Assembly (NCBI GenBank): GCA_036267755.1
Contig: DATAVK010000003.1
Span: 1 to 5,095 of the forward strand
Source: DATAVK01 sp036267755
Lineage (GTDB): Bacteria; Actinomycetota; Actinomycetes; JAFAQI01
Direction: 5' to 3'
DNA length: 5,095 nucleotides
Below, piece by piece: positions 1 to 5,095 of this stretch; position 1 is the stretch's first letter; each line of letters begins with the position of its first letter. The position numbers and the translations under genes are program-made. The notes under the pieces are model-generated. The model searched no databases. It was not told the origin of the DNA and saw only the letters and a list, made by a program, of their open reading frames with translations.

Positions 1-111
1 CAGTCCGAAGGAGAAGAGCACCATCGCCGAGAGCGTCCAGGTCGTCGATCGCAACGATCGCAACTTGGTCCACTCCGCGGCGGTGAGCCGGCGGTAGGTC
101 GTGAGGGTCAT
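1..111 (-). CDS. ABC-2 type transporter permease, N-terminal fragment
   Basis: Only the first 37 codons lie in the window; the gene continues past the left edge. Reading down from the ATG at 111, the product begins MTLTTYRRLTAAEWTKLRSL, followed by STTWTL and a hydrophobic run (SAMVLFSFGL) that is the start of the first membrane helix. The EWTKLRS...T.W block is the usual cytoplasmic N-terminus of actinobacterial ABC-2 permeases that pair with drug-type ATPases. Its ATG overlaps the TGA of the ATPase gene (ATGA at 108-111 on the minus strand), so the two are probably translationally coupled. A GGAG Shine-Dalgarno (118-121) sits 6 nt before the start. The product should form the membrane channel of the exporter; the substrate is unknown. 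Codons 17-22 (Leu-Arg-Ser twice) come from an exact 9-bp tandem repeat. The family call is inference from a short stretch plus the neighbouring ATPase. Confidence 0.85.
   Translation of the reverse strand, partial: MTLTTYRRLTAAEWTKLRSLRSTTWTLSAMVLFSFGL
46..63. repeat. 9-bp tandem repeat in the permease N-terminus
   Basis: CGATCGCAA is present twice in direct succession (46-54 and 55-63). On the coding (minus) strand it encodes Leu-Arg-Ser twice, within the KLRSLRST segment. Since KLRS.RST sequences are common at this position in such permeases, the repeat may simply reflect conserved residues written with identical codons. Confidence 0.8.
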
Positions 112-1037
112 GAGGTGCTCCCGATCAGGTCAGAGGTGTCGAGGTCAGAGGTGTCGTGGGTCAGCTCGACGAACGCGTCTTCCAACGACGGCCGACGGGT
201 GGCGAGCTCGTGCAGGGTCAGGCCGTGCTGAGCGGCCAACTCACCGACCACCGCGGTCGCGAGCTCGGTGATGGTGCCGGCCTGCTCGGAGAGCAGCTCG
301 ACGCGGCCACCGGCAGACTCGACGAGCGTCGCGAGACGCACCATGTCCGGCGACTCCACCGCGACCGACTGCTGCGAGCTGCGGTCGAGAAACGCGCCCG
401 TCGGTGAGTCCGCGATCAGCCGACCGCGTCGGATGACGACGAGGTGGTCGGCGGTCATCGCCATCTCGTTGAGCAGGTGGCTCGACAGCAGCACGGTGCG
501 ACCTTCGTCAGCCAGCGAACGCAGCAGCTCACGGATCCAGCGGACGCCGTCGACGTCGAGGCCGTTCACCGGCTCGTCGAGGATGAGGATCGCCGGGTCG
601 CCGAGCAGCGCGACGGCGATGCCGAGCCGCTGGCCCATCCCGAGCGAGAAGCCGCCCACCCGCTTGTCCGCGACGTCGCTGAGCCCGACCAGGTCCAGCA
701 CCTCGTCGACCCGGCGCATCCCGATCCCCTGGGTCTGCGCGAGGTACTGCAGGTGCCGGCGCGCACTCCGGCCAGGATGCAGCGCACGAGCCTCCAGCAA
801 GGCACCGACGACGCGCATCGGCTCCTCGATGTCGGCGTAGGGCCGGCCAGCGATCCGGGTGTTCCCGGAGTCCGGCCGGTCGAGCCCGAGCACCAGTCGC
901 ATCGTCGTGGACTTGCCGGCACCGTTGGGTCCGAGGAAACCGGTCACCCGACCCGGCTGCACCGCGAAGGACAGCTGATCGACAGCGATGGTGTCGCCGT
1001 ACCGCTTGGTCACGTTGTTGATCTCGATCGTTTCCAT
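108..1037 (-). CDS. ABC transporter ATP-binding protein (drug/antibiotic-export type)
   Basis: The 309-residue product is a cytoplasmic ATPase that would drive an ABC-2 exporter. Walker A is GPNGAGKST (36-44). The Q-loop region, near residue 82, reads ALLEARALHPGRSARRHL. The signature is FSLGMGQRLGIA (130-141), followed by Walker B ILILDEP (150-156), a D-loop GLD (159-161) and the H-loop SSHLLNE with His187. A C-terminal domain of about 100 residues ends in LEDAFVELT, as in the DrrA/BcrA-like group, where SLGM replaces LSGGQ; the non-canonical signature therefore fits the family and is not a defect. Length is normal. The ATG at 1037 begins METIEINNVTKRYG, the standard first strand, though only a weak TGGGG precedes it. 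The acidic tail contains a doubled DTSDL from a 15-bp tandem duplication. The permease follows with a 4-nt overlap, and the divergent kinase/regulator pair suggests regulated expression. The substrate cannot be determined. Confidence 0.95.
   Translation of the reverse strand: METIEINNVTKRYGDTIAVDQLSFAVQPGRVTGFLGPNGAGKSTTMRLVLGLDRPDSGNTRIAGRPYADIEEPMRVVGALLEARALHPGRSARRHLQYLAQTQGIGMRRVDEVLDLVGLSDVADKRVGGFSLGMGQRLGIAVALLGDPAILILDEPVNGLDVDGVRWIRELLRSLADEGRTVLLSSHLLNEMAMTADHLVVIRRGRLIADSPTGAFLDRSSQQSVAVESPDMVRLATLVESAGGRVELLSEQAGTITELATAVVGELAAQHGLTLHELATRRPSLEDAFVELTHDTSDLDTSDLIGSTS
127..156. repeat. 15-bp tandem duplication in the ATPase tail
   Basis: AGGTCAGAGGTGTCG occurs twice head to tail (127-141 and 142-156) with no mismatch. 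Because 15 is a multiple of 3, it adds a second copy of five residues and the protein ends ...HDTSDLDTSDLIGSTS. It lies in the non-conserved acidic tail after the last family motif, so it probably has little effect. Perfect identity suggests a recent slippage event. Confidence 0.9.
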
Positions 1038-1168
1038 GCCCCAGACGATCGGCGAACCGGAGCGCCCGAACCAGCCGGGTGTCCCCCGAGCTGGGGTAGG
1101 GACAACCCCCCGCAGGCCGGGCGGCCAACCGGCTGGGATCGAAGCCGCCGGTAGGCCAGTCTGGTCGG
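1038..1168. promoter_or_regulatory. Divergent intergenic region with inverted repeats (candidate operator)
   Basis: These 131 bp separate the divergent ATPase and kinase genes and must hold both promoters unless either is read through from elsewhere. The most regular element is GGGGT (1093-1097), 7 nt, ACCCC (1105-1109), a dyad of the size bound by dimers of NarL-type regulators. Overlapping arms are GTCCC (1081-1085) with GGGAC (1099-1103), and CCC-g-AGCT-g-GGG (1085-1096), so several pairings compete. No convincing -10/-35 pair is visible on either strand, which is common in high-GC promoters. That the downstream regulator binds here is inference from gene order. Confidence 0.45.
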
Positions 1169-2434
1169 GTGCGATTGCTGAAGCCGCTGTTCTCGAAGCA
1201 GACCTACGCCGAGTTGCTGTATGTCGGCCTGGGCCTGCCGCTCGGCATCGCCGGCTTCACGTTCGTCGTCACGGCCCTGTCGGTGAGCGCCAGCCTCCTG
1301 ATCATCATCGTCGGGTTCCCGTTGCTCGCCATCTCGCTGGTGCTCGCCCGCTGGTTCGGTGCCGTCGAGCGCGGGCTCGGCCGGGCGCTGCTCGGCGTCG
1401 AGGTCGCTACGCCGCGCAAGCAGCCCCGCACCCGCCCCTTCCTCGGGTTCTTCACCGACCGGGTCGCCTGGCGCGCGATGGCGTTCATGTTCCTGCGGCT
1501 GCCGGTGTCGATCCTGGACTTCACCGTCACGGTGACCGTCTGGGCCTACGGACTCGGCGGTACGACGTACTGGTACTGGCGGCACTTCCTGCCGGTGCAG
1601 CACTACCACGGCGTAGCGCACCGAGGGGCGCAGCTCGGGCCCGGCTACTTCCTCGACACCCCGCCACGGATCCTCGTCACGACCATCCTCGGCGTCGTCG
1701 TTCTCGTCGCCAGCCCTTGGATCGTCCACGGACTCCTCACCCTCGACCGGATGCTCGTCCGCGGTCTGCTCGGCCCGACCACCGCGGCCGAGCGGGTGCG
1801 TGAGCTGGAGACCACCCGGGCGATGGCGGTCGAGGACTCCGCGGCAGAGCTGCGACGGATCGAGCGCGACCTGCACGACGGCGCCCAGGCCCGGTTGGTG
1901 GCACTCGCGATGAGCCTGGGCCTGGCCAAGGAAGAACTCGAGGGCGACGACCCGGCGATAGCGCTAGAGCGGGTGCGGCGGCTCGTCGACGACGCGCACC
2001 GCGAGGCGAAGGGGACGATCGTCGACCTGCGCGACCTGGCGCGTGGCATCCACCCGCCGGCGCTCGACCGCGGCCTCCCCGATGCCCTGGCGACGTTGAC
2101 CGCGCGCTGCGCAATCCCGGTGTCGCTGTACGTCGCCCTCGAGCCACGACCGACACCGGCCGTCGAGACCATCGTCTACTTCTGTACGGCGGAACTGCTG
2201 ACCAATGTCGTCAAGCACAGCGGCGCCCGACGCGCGTCGGTGAGCGTGATCCGCGGCGAGCACCGGCTGCTGCTGCGGGTCGAGGACGACGGTGCCGGCG
2301 GCGCCGCTGCCGGTCGAGGCGGTGGCAGCGGGCTCGCCGGTCTGGCCGACCGCGTCGCGACGGTGGACGGCACACTGCAGATCATGAGTCCCGAAGGCGG
2401 TCCGACGACGATGACGGTGGAGATCCCGCTGTGA
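1169..2434 (+). CDS. Sensor-domain histidine kinase, HisKA_3 (NarL-partner) type
   Basis: A 421-residue membrane sensor kinase. The N-terminal half has hydrophobic segments at about 17-60 (two helices), 104-135 and 172-190, matching the actinobacterial 'putative sensor' membrane domain; loop residues 136-165 are rich in Tyr, Trp and His. A short coiled linker (205-230) leads to the dimerisation/phosphoacceptor motif RIERDLHDGAQARL with His236, followed by DLARGIHPPALDRGL. The ATPase domain shows the N-box AELLTNVVKH (341-350; Glu342, Asn346), the G1 box EDDGAG (372-377) and the Gly-rich G2 segment GSGLAGLADRV. All catalytic motifs look intact and the length is usual. It would autophosphorylate at His236 and pass phosphate to the regulator encoded immediately downstream (4-nt overlap). 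The GTG start at 1169 has only a weak purine stretch upstream, so the exact N-terminus is moderately certain. The stimulus is unknown; envelope stress or a substrate of the divergent exporter are plausible guesses. Confidence 0.94.
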   Translation: MRLLKPLFSKQTYAELLYVGLGLPLGIAGFTFVVTALSVSASLLIIIVGFPLLAISLVLARWFGAVERGLGRALLGVEVATPRKQPRTRPFLGFFTDRVAWRAMAFMFLRLPVSILDFTVTVTVWAYGLGGTTYWYWRHFLPVQHYHGVAHRGAQLGPGYFLDTPPRILVTTILGVVVLVASPWIVHGLLTLDRMLVRGLLGPTTAAERVRELETTRAMAVEDSAAELRRIERDLHDGAQARLVALAMSLGLAKEELEGDDPAIALERVRRLVDDAHREAKGTIVDLRDLARGIHPPALDRGLPDALATLTARCAIPVSLYVALEPRPTPAVETIVYFCTAELLTNVVKHSGARRASVSVIRGEHRLLLRVEDDGAGGAAAGRGGGSGLAGLADRVATVDGTLQIMSPEGGPTTMTVEIPL

Positions 2435-3078
2435 TGCGCATCGTCATCGCCGAGGACTCGGCCATCCTGCGTGATGGGCTGGTGCAGCTGCTCACGATGC
2501 GCGGCCATGAGGTCGCCGAGGCCGTCGGCAACGCCACTCTGCTGTCGGCCGCCGTCGCCAGGCACCAGCCGGACCTGGTCGTGGTCGACATCCGGATGCC
2601 ACCGACCCACACCAACGAGGGTCTGGTCGCGGCGATCGCGCTACGGCGATCGCATCCCGACCTGGGGATCCTGGTCTTCTCCCAGTACGTCGAAACCCAG
2701 TACGCCGCGGAGCTGCTCGCCGCGGGCTCCTCCAAGGTCGGCTACCTGCTGAAGGACCGGGTCGCGGACGTCAATGAGTTCATCGACGCGCTCAGCCGGA
2801 TCGCGGCCGGCGGAACGGTGCTGGACCCGGAGGTGGTGACGCAGCTGATGGGAGCGAGCCGACGTACCGACTCGGTGGACGCCCTCACCGCGAGGGAACG
2901 TCAGGTGTTGCAGCTCATGGCGGAAGGTCGCGCCAACGGGGCGATCGCCGCGACGCTGCATCTATCGGCCGGGGCGGTCGAGAAACACGTCACCAGCATC
3001 TTCGGAAAGCTGGGCCTCGCACCATCGCAGGACGACCATCGGCGCGTCCTAGCCGTCCTGCGATGGCTTGAGTCCTAG
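2431..3078 (+). CDS. NarL/FixJ-family response regulator
   Basis: A 215-residue DNA-binding regulator. The receiver domain (about 3-125) has the acidic pair Glu8/Asp9, phosphoacceptor Asp53 in VVVDIRMPP, a switch Ser84 in ILVFSQY and Lys108 in YLLKDR. A linker leads to a LuxR-type helix-turn-helix at 152-196: LTARERQVLQLMAEG, then the recognition-helix region AVEKHVTSIFGKLGL. All key residues are present. The kinase stop overlaps the start: GTG at 2431 gives a 4-nt GTGA overlap, with GGAG (2419-2422) 8 nt upstream. ATG at 2434 (TGATG) is the alternative and would shorten the protein by one residue. Coupling should give matched amounts of kinase and regulator. Likely targets, by analogy with the same gene order in other actinobacteria, are the divergent ABC exporter and its own operon. 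The gene ends just before a strong hairpin. Confidence 0.95.
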   Translation: MMRIVIAEDSAILRDGLVQLLTMRGHEVAEAVGNATLLSAAVARHQPDLVVVDIRMPPTHTNEGLVAAIALRRSHPDLGILVFSQYVETQYAAELLAAGSSKVGYLLKDRVADVNEFIDALSRIAAGGTVLDPEVVTQLMGASRRTDSVDALTARERQVLQLMAEGRANGAIAATLHLSAGAVEKHVTSIFGKLGLAPSQDDHRRVLAVLRWLES

Positions 3079-3121
3079 CGCGCCAGGAACGGCGCATCGG
3101 CCGGATCCCGTTCCTGGCGCG
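3079..3121. terminator. Strong hairpin directly after the response regulator
   Basis: A perfect 14-bp stem starts at the base after the regulator's TAG: CGCGCCAGGAACGG (3079-3092) pairs with CCGTTCCTGGCGCG (3108-3121) around a 15-nt loop. No T-run follows on either strand, as is usual for actinobacterial intrinsic terminators. Its position between converging genes suggests it can stop transcription from both sides. A regulatory RNA structure is possible but less likely. Confidence 0.75.
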
Positions 3122-3129
3122 GCTCATGG

Positions 3130-3153
3130 GAGCCCGGGCGTGACGCCCGGCTC
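3130..3153. terminator. Second hairpin between convergent genes
   Basis: GAGCCCGGGCG (3130-3140) pairs with CGCCCGGCTC (3144-3153): ten base pairs with one bulged C at 3133 and a TGA loop. It lies 16 bp before the stop of the minus-strand mini-lipoprotein gene, so it is well placed as that gene's terminator. There is no T-run. Confidence 0.6.
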
Positions 3154-3168
3154 GGCCGGCAGCCTCGG

Positions 3169-3351
3169 CTAGTAGCCGTAGCCGCCGCTGCCCCCGCCGG
3201 ATGAACTCGACGAGGAGGAGGGTTGGGAGGCCGGTTGGGCTGGGGAGCTCGGGGTGCCTGAGCTGGAGCTCGAACCACAGCCGGCGAGCACTGCTGTCCC
3301 GATCGCGAACGCGGCGGCGGCAATCGCGGCCTGACGTCGTGGCAGTCGCAT
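3169..3351 (-). CDS. Very small Ser/Gly-rich lipoprotein, unidentified
   Basis: A 60-residue predicted lipoprotein that I cannot assign to a family. From ATG 3351 the product begins MRLPRRQAAIAAAAFAIG, a basic n-region and Ala-rich core, then the lipobox LAGC with Cys25 as the lipidated residue. The Arg-Arg pair before the core could also allow Tat export, seen for some actinobacterial lipoproteins. The mature part is only 36 residues: a low-complexity run of Ser, Pro, Gly, Ala and Gln ending GGSGGYGY. No globular domain is possible at that size; it looks like a flexible tether or surface peptide. A longer reading from GTG 3411 is open but would put 20 charged residues ahead of the signal peptide and has no Shine-Dalgarno, so the inner ATG is preferred, although its own ribosome site is weak. 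It is convergent with the regulator and divergent from the desaturase-like gene. Low-complexity sequence makes chance coding possible, but the complete lipoprotein signal argues for a real gene. Confidence 0.7.
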   Translation of the reverse strand: MRLPRRQAAIAAAAFAIGTAVLAGCGSSSSSGTPSSPAQPASQPSSSSSSSGGGSGGYGY

Positions 3352-3369
3352 GGTGGTCGATCCATTCCG

Positions 3370-3404
3370 ATCACGCCCGGGCCGGTCTGGCCCGGACTCG
3401 TGAT
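3370..3404. promoter_or_regulatory. Imperfect hairpin in the leader of the mini-lipoprotein gene
   Basis: ATCACG (3370-3375) and CCGGGCC (3377-3383) pair with GGCCCGG (3389-3395) and CGTGAT (3399-3404). This gives 13 base pairs with a 1x3 internal loop and a 5-nt apical loop. It lies about 20-50 nt upstream of the lipoprotein ATG on that strand, so it would be in the 5' leader if the promoter lies farther out. It could be a leader structure or a DNA-binding site; the sequence does not decide. Confidence 0.4.
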
Positions 3405-3437
3405 GCTTCACCGGACTGCACGGGTGCCACGGCGGAT

Positions 3438-3453
3438 CGGTTCAACTGAACCG
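3438..3453. promoter_or_regulatory. Palindrome CGGTTCA-AC-TGAACCG, candidate operator
   Basis: Two perfect 7-bp arms (3438-3444 and 3447-3453) are separated by 2 bp in the divergent region between the mini-lipoprotein and the desaturase-like gene. The right arm ends 8 bp before the GTG start at 3462, so a bound protein would block transcription or translation start of that gene. The size and symmetry suit a dimeric TetR-, MarR- or GntR-type repressor. No such regulator is encoded in the window, so the binding protein is unknown. Confidence 0.5.
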
Positions 3454-3461
3454 GACCGGGT

Positions 3462-4397
3462 GTGATCGACGTGTCACTCAGTATGGAGATTCGCCGGATC
3501 TACCTGCCGGCCATCGGGTTGGCGATCCTCACCGGCTGGCTGGCCTGGCGCGGCTGGAACGCTCTCGACGGCTACGGTCCGCTCCGCTCGATCCGGGCCG
3601 GGCAGACCCAGCTCGCCGGCCCCGTCGTCCTCGGTTTCGTCCTCGTAGTCGTGCTGCTCGAGCAGATCTGGCCGGCGCAGCGCCGCCCGGTGCTGTCGAG
3701 GGGACACCTGCTCGACCTGACCTACCTCTTCGTGCACGCGCTGCTCGTCGTCCCGGTCGTCGTGCTCATCGGCACCGGCTTCTCGTCCACGTTGGCGCAC
3801 GCCGCGCCGTGGCTGGTGCTCCCCCAAACCTCGGTCATCCCGCGGTGGGGCTTCATCGTTCTCGCCCTCGTGGCGATCGACTTCGTGGATTGGTTCGCGC
3901 ACCTGATCAACCACAAGGTCAACAGCCTGTGGCGGCTGCACGCCCTGCATCACTCGCAGGAAGAGCTGAGCGTTCTCACCACTTTCCGGACCCATCCCCT
4001 GGTCCACGTGACCTTCGTGCTCTCCGCCGTACCCATCCTGGCGCTCGCATCCAACGCCACAACTCCAGCCATCCTGCTGACCGCGTATGCCTGCCTCGGC
4101 GCACTGCCGCACGCCAACCTGCGCTGGAGCTACGGCCGGCTCGACAAGGTCCTGGTGAGCCCGGTGTTCCACCGCGCGCATCACCGTCCGGTCGGCCGCC
4201 TCGACATCAACCTCGGAACGGTGTTCTCGATCTGGGACGTCATGTCGCGCCGCGCTGTCTTCCCTGAGCGCGGCACGACACCGGCGCCTACCGGCCTGTC
4301 CGGTCGGCCGATTCCCGTTGAGCAGCAAGCCGAACGCCCGCACCTGGCCCGCGTCTTCATTGCGCAGTGGGCCGAACCGTTCACCACTTCGAGATGA
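3462..4397 (+). CDS. Sterol desaturase / fatty acid hydroxylase superfamily membrane protein
   Basis: A 311-residue integral membrane protein with the His clusters that bind the di-iron centre in this superfamily: HLINH (147-151, HX3H), HALHH (160-164, HX2HH) and HRAHH (237-241, HX2HH). Extra histidines at 178 and 182 (FRTHPLVH) and 217 (PHANL) sit where family members often have them. Hydrophobic segments fall near 14-33, 52-71, 86-107, 128-146, 180-196 and 199-215. Known members use O2 to hydroxylate or desaturate sterols, fatty acids, sphingolipids or carotenoids. No electron-transfer or lipid-pathway gene is visible here, so the substrate stays open. The start is uncertain: GTG 3462 has GGA 6 nt upstream, while ATG 3483 (residue 8) has no clear ribosome site. 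The tail after about residue 268 is Pro-rich and unconserved-looking. It heads a closely packed gene cluster; the upstream palindrome is the likely control point. Confidence 0.9.
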   Translation: MIDVSLSMEIRRIYLPAIGLAILTGWLAWRGWNALDGYGPLRSIRAGQTQLAGPVVLGFVLVVVLLEQIWPAQRRPVLSRGHLLDLTYLFVHALLVVPVVVLIGTGFSSTLAHAAPWLVLPQTSVIPRWGFIVLALVAIDFVDWFAHLINHKVNSLWRLHALHHSQEELSVLTTFRTHPLVHVTFVLSAVPILALASNATTPAILLTAYACLGALPHANLRWSYGRLDKVLVSPVFHRAHHRPVGRLDINLGTVFSIWDVMSRRAVFPERGTTPAPTGLSGRPIPVEQQAERPHLARVFIAQWAEPFTTSR

Positions 4398-4408
4398 GAG
4401 ATATCGCC

Positions 4409-4825
4409 ATGACCTCCATGACACACACCCGCTCCACGCACGTGACGGCTCGTCGAAGCCCGTTGGTGATTGGACTCTGCATCGTCGGTGCGGCGCTGCT
4501 CGTCATCTCCGGTGTGATCCACCTGCACCTGGAGCGCGGGCCGTACCAGCACGTCAAGACCATCAACTGGCTGTTCATCGTGCAGTTCGTGTCGTGCCTG
4601 GTCGTCGCGGCGGCGCTGCTGGTGACCCGTCATTTCCTGGTCGCGCTCGCCGGCGCCGGTTTGCTGGCCGGCACGATCATCGGGTTCATCATCTCCCGCA
4701 CCCGAGGGATCTTCGGGTTCCACCTGACGTTCTCGTCGACACTCGCGAACGAAGCGCTCGTCGTCGAGGCCATCGGCGTGGTGCTCCTGACCGTCACCGC
4801 CTGGCTGTTGTGGCGACGCGACTAG
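4409..4825 (+). CDS. Small four-helix membrane protein, unidentified
   Basis: A 138-residue protein that I do not recognise with confidence. After a basic, Thr/His-rich N-terminus (1-17) it has four hydrophobic segments: about 19-37, 52-72, 76-96 and 112-135. Between helices 1 and 2 lies a polar stretch, HLHLERGPYQHVKTINW (38-54), and between 3 and 4 SRTRGIFGFH (96-105). Histidines 38, 40, 48 and 105 next to membrane edges could bind a metal or cofactor, but this is speculative. ATG 4409 is chosen because GAGAG (4396-4400) lies 8 nt before it, overlapping the stop of the desaturase-like gene. The longer reading from GTG 4367 overlaps that gene by 31 bp and adds a charged, unlikely N-terminus; ATG 4418 is another possibility. 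The close spacing suggests cotranscription, and possibly a shared membrane role, with the upstream enzyme. Confidence 0.82.
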   Translation: MTSMTHTRSTHVTARRSPLVIGLCIVGAALLVISGVIHLHLERGPYQHVKTINWLFIVQFVSCLVVAAALLVTRHFLVALAGAGLLAGTIIGFIISRTRGIFGFHLTFSSTLANEALVVEAIGVVLLTVTAWLLWRRD

Positions 4826-5095
4826 CTGCCGCGTCGATCTGTGCGTTGACGCTGGCCGCGGTCGCGGCGTGCGGCTCAAGCTCGAGCAGCGGCCGGCCCG
4901 CGTCGAGCGGTGTCACCGCGACCGACCTCACCAGTTATGTCACCGCCGTACAGAAGGTCCGGTTGCCGGTGAACGCGCTACTCGGCGGCGCCGACGCGAT
5001 CCTCGATCCGTACCAGGACCACACGATCTCCCATCAAGTCGCGGCGACGCGGTTCGGCAACCTGGAGCGGCAGTTCGCTATCTATGCCCGGCAGA
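4810..5095 (+). CDS. Lipoprotein, unidentified, 3' end outside window
   Basis: An open frame from GTG 4810 to the right edge (95 full codons), with no stop. It begins MATRLAAASICALTLAAVAA and then Cys21, a typical type II signal peptide with lipobox VAAC. A Ser/Gly/Pro linker (GSSSSSGRPASSG) follows, then what looks like the start of a helical domain: DLTSYVTAVQKVRLPVNALL, then GGADAILDPYQ and later RFGNLERQFAIYAR. After export it would be anchored on the outer face of the membrane. The start overlaps the stop of the four-helix membrane protein by 16 bp, implying the same transcript. No strong ribosome site precedes GTG 4810, but no other start gives a complete signal peptide. The fold and function are unknown; the visible mature part lacks any motif I can name. 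Confidence 0.82.
   Translation, partial: MATRLAAASICALTLAAVAACGSSSSSGRPASSGVTATDLTSYVTAVQKVRLPVNALLGGADAILDPYQDHTISHQVAATRFGNLERQFAIYARQ

Noticed and set aside
130..141. SLGMG in place of LSGGQ in the ATPase (residues 131-135) considered as an inactivating change
   Set aside because: SLGM-type signatures are usual in the DrrA/BcrA-like group, and Walker A, Walker B and the H-loop are intact. The coordinates given here are protein residues.
529..1128. Long minus-strand open frame overlapping the ATPase gene, plus several plus-strand frames at 156-1154
   Set aside because: Their translations are Arg/Pro/Ala-rich with no motif, and the ATPase in the overlapping frame has every expected ABC motif. 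They are shadows of high-GC coding.
1010..1876. 288-residue minus-strand frame opposite the kinase's sensor half
   Set aside because: Highly charged, with no recognisable domain or hydrophobic pattern; the plus-strand kinase is continuous and motif-complete.
3352..3411. N-terminal extension of the mini-lipoprotein to GTG 3411
   Set aside because: It would place a charged 20-residue stretch before the signal peptide and lacks a Shine-Dalgarno; the inner ATG gives a standard lipoprotein N-terminus.
3201..3449. 82-residue plus-strand frame over the mini-lipoprotein
   Set aside because: No motif or ribosome site; the minus strand has a full lipoprotein signal peptide.
3474..4424. 316-residue minus-strand frame opposite the desaturase-like gene
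   Set aside because: Composition is Glu/Asp/Arg/Gln-rich as expected from antisense of a membrane protein; the opposite strand has three intact His boxes.
4181..4879. 232-residue minus-strand frame opposite the four-helix membrane protein
   Set aside because: Polar, low-complexity antisense product; the plus strand encodes clear membrane helices with a good ribosome site.

Overview
The window looks like chromosomal DNA of a high-GC Gram-positive bacterium (Actinobacteria). The reasons are strong G/C bias at third codon positions, frequent GTG starts, tight stop/start overlaps, and gene families typical of that group: a drug-type ABC-2 exporter beside a sensor-domain histidine kinase/NarL pair, and lipoproteins with Ser-rich mature N-termini. 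Nothing allows a genus to be named. No RNA gene, insertion sequence, CRISPR array or integrase is visible, and there is no gene-free stretch longer than about 130 bases.

Left block (1-3078). On the minus strand lie an ABC transporter ATPase (108-1037) and, overlapping it by the ATGA of stop and start, the first 37 codons of its ABC-2 type membrane partner, which runs off the left edge. Divergent to it, across a 131-bp intergenic region, is a plus-strand two-component system: a membrane-bound histidine kinase (1169-2434) and a NarL/FixJ-type response regulator (2431-3078), again with overlapping stop and start. This is the classic layout in which a kinase/regulator pair controls the neighbouring exporter. 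The shared intergenic region carries a GGGGT-N7-ACCCC inverted repeat that is a reasonable operator candidate.

Middle (3079-3461). Two hairpins lie between the converging ends of the regulator and a very small minus-strand lipoprotein gene (3169-3351, 60 residues, Ser/Gly-rich mature part). The lipoprotein gene starts divergently from the next block. The 110 bp between them hold a long imperfect hairpin (3370-3404) and a clean palindrome, CGGTTCA-AC-TGAACCG (3438-3453), just before the next gene.

Right block (3462-5095). A plus-strand cluster encodes a fatty-acid-hydroxylase/sterol-desaturase-superfamily membrane enzyme with all three His-box motifs, an unidentified small four-helix membrane protein (4409-4825), and an unidentified lipoprotein (from 4810, cut by the right edge) whose start overlaps the preceding stop. 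The genes are closely packed or overlapping and probably cotranscribed. They suggest a cell-envelope function, possibly lipid modification, but the substrate cannot be read from the sequence.

The left block is ordinary. The least explained part is the envelope cluster with the divergent mini-lipoprotein and the palindrome between them; no clearly novel system is demonstrated.
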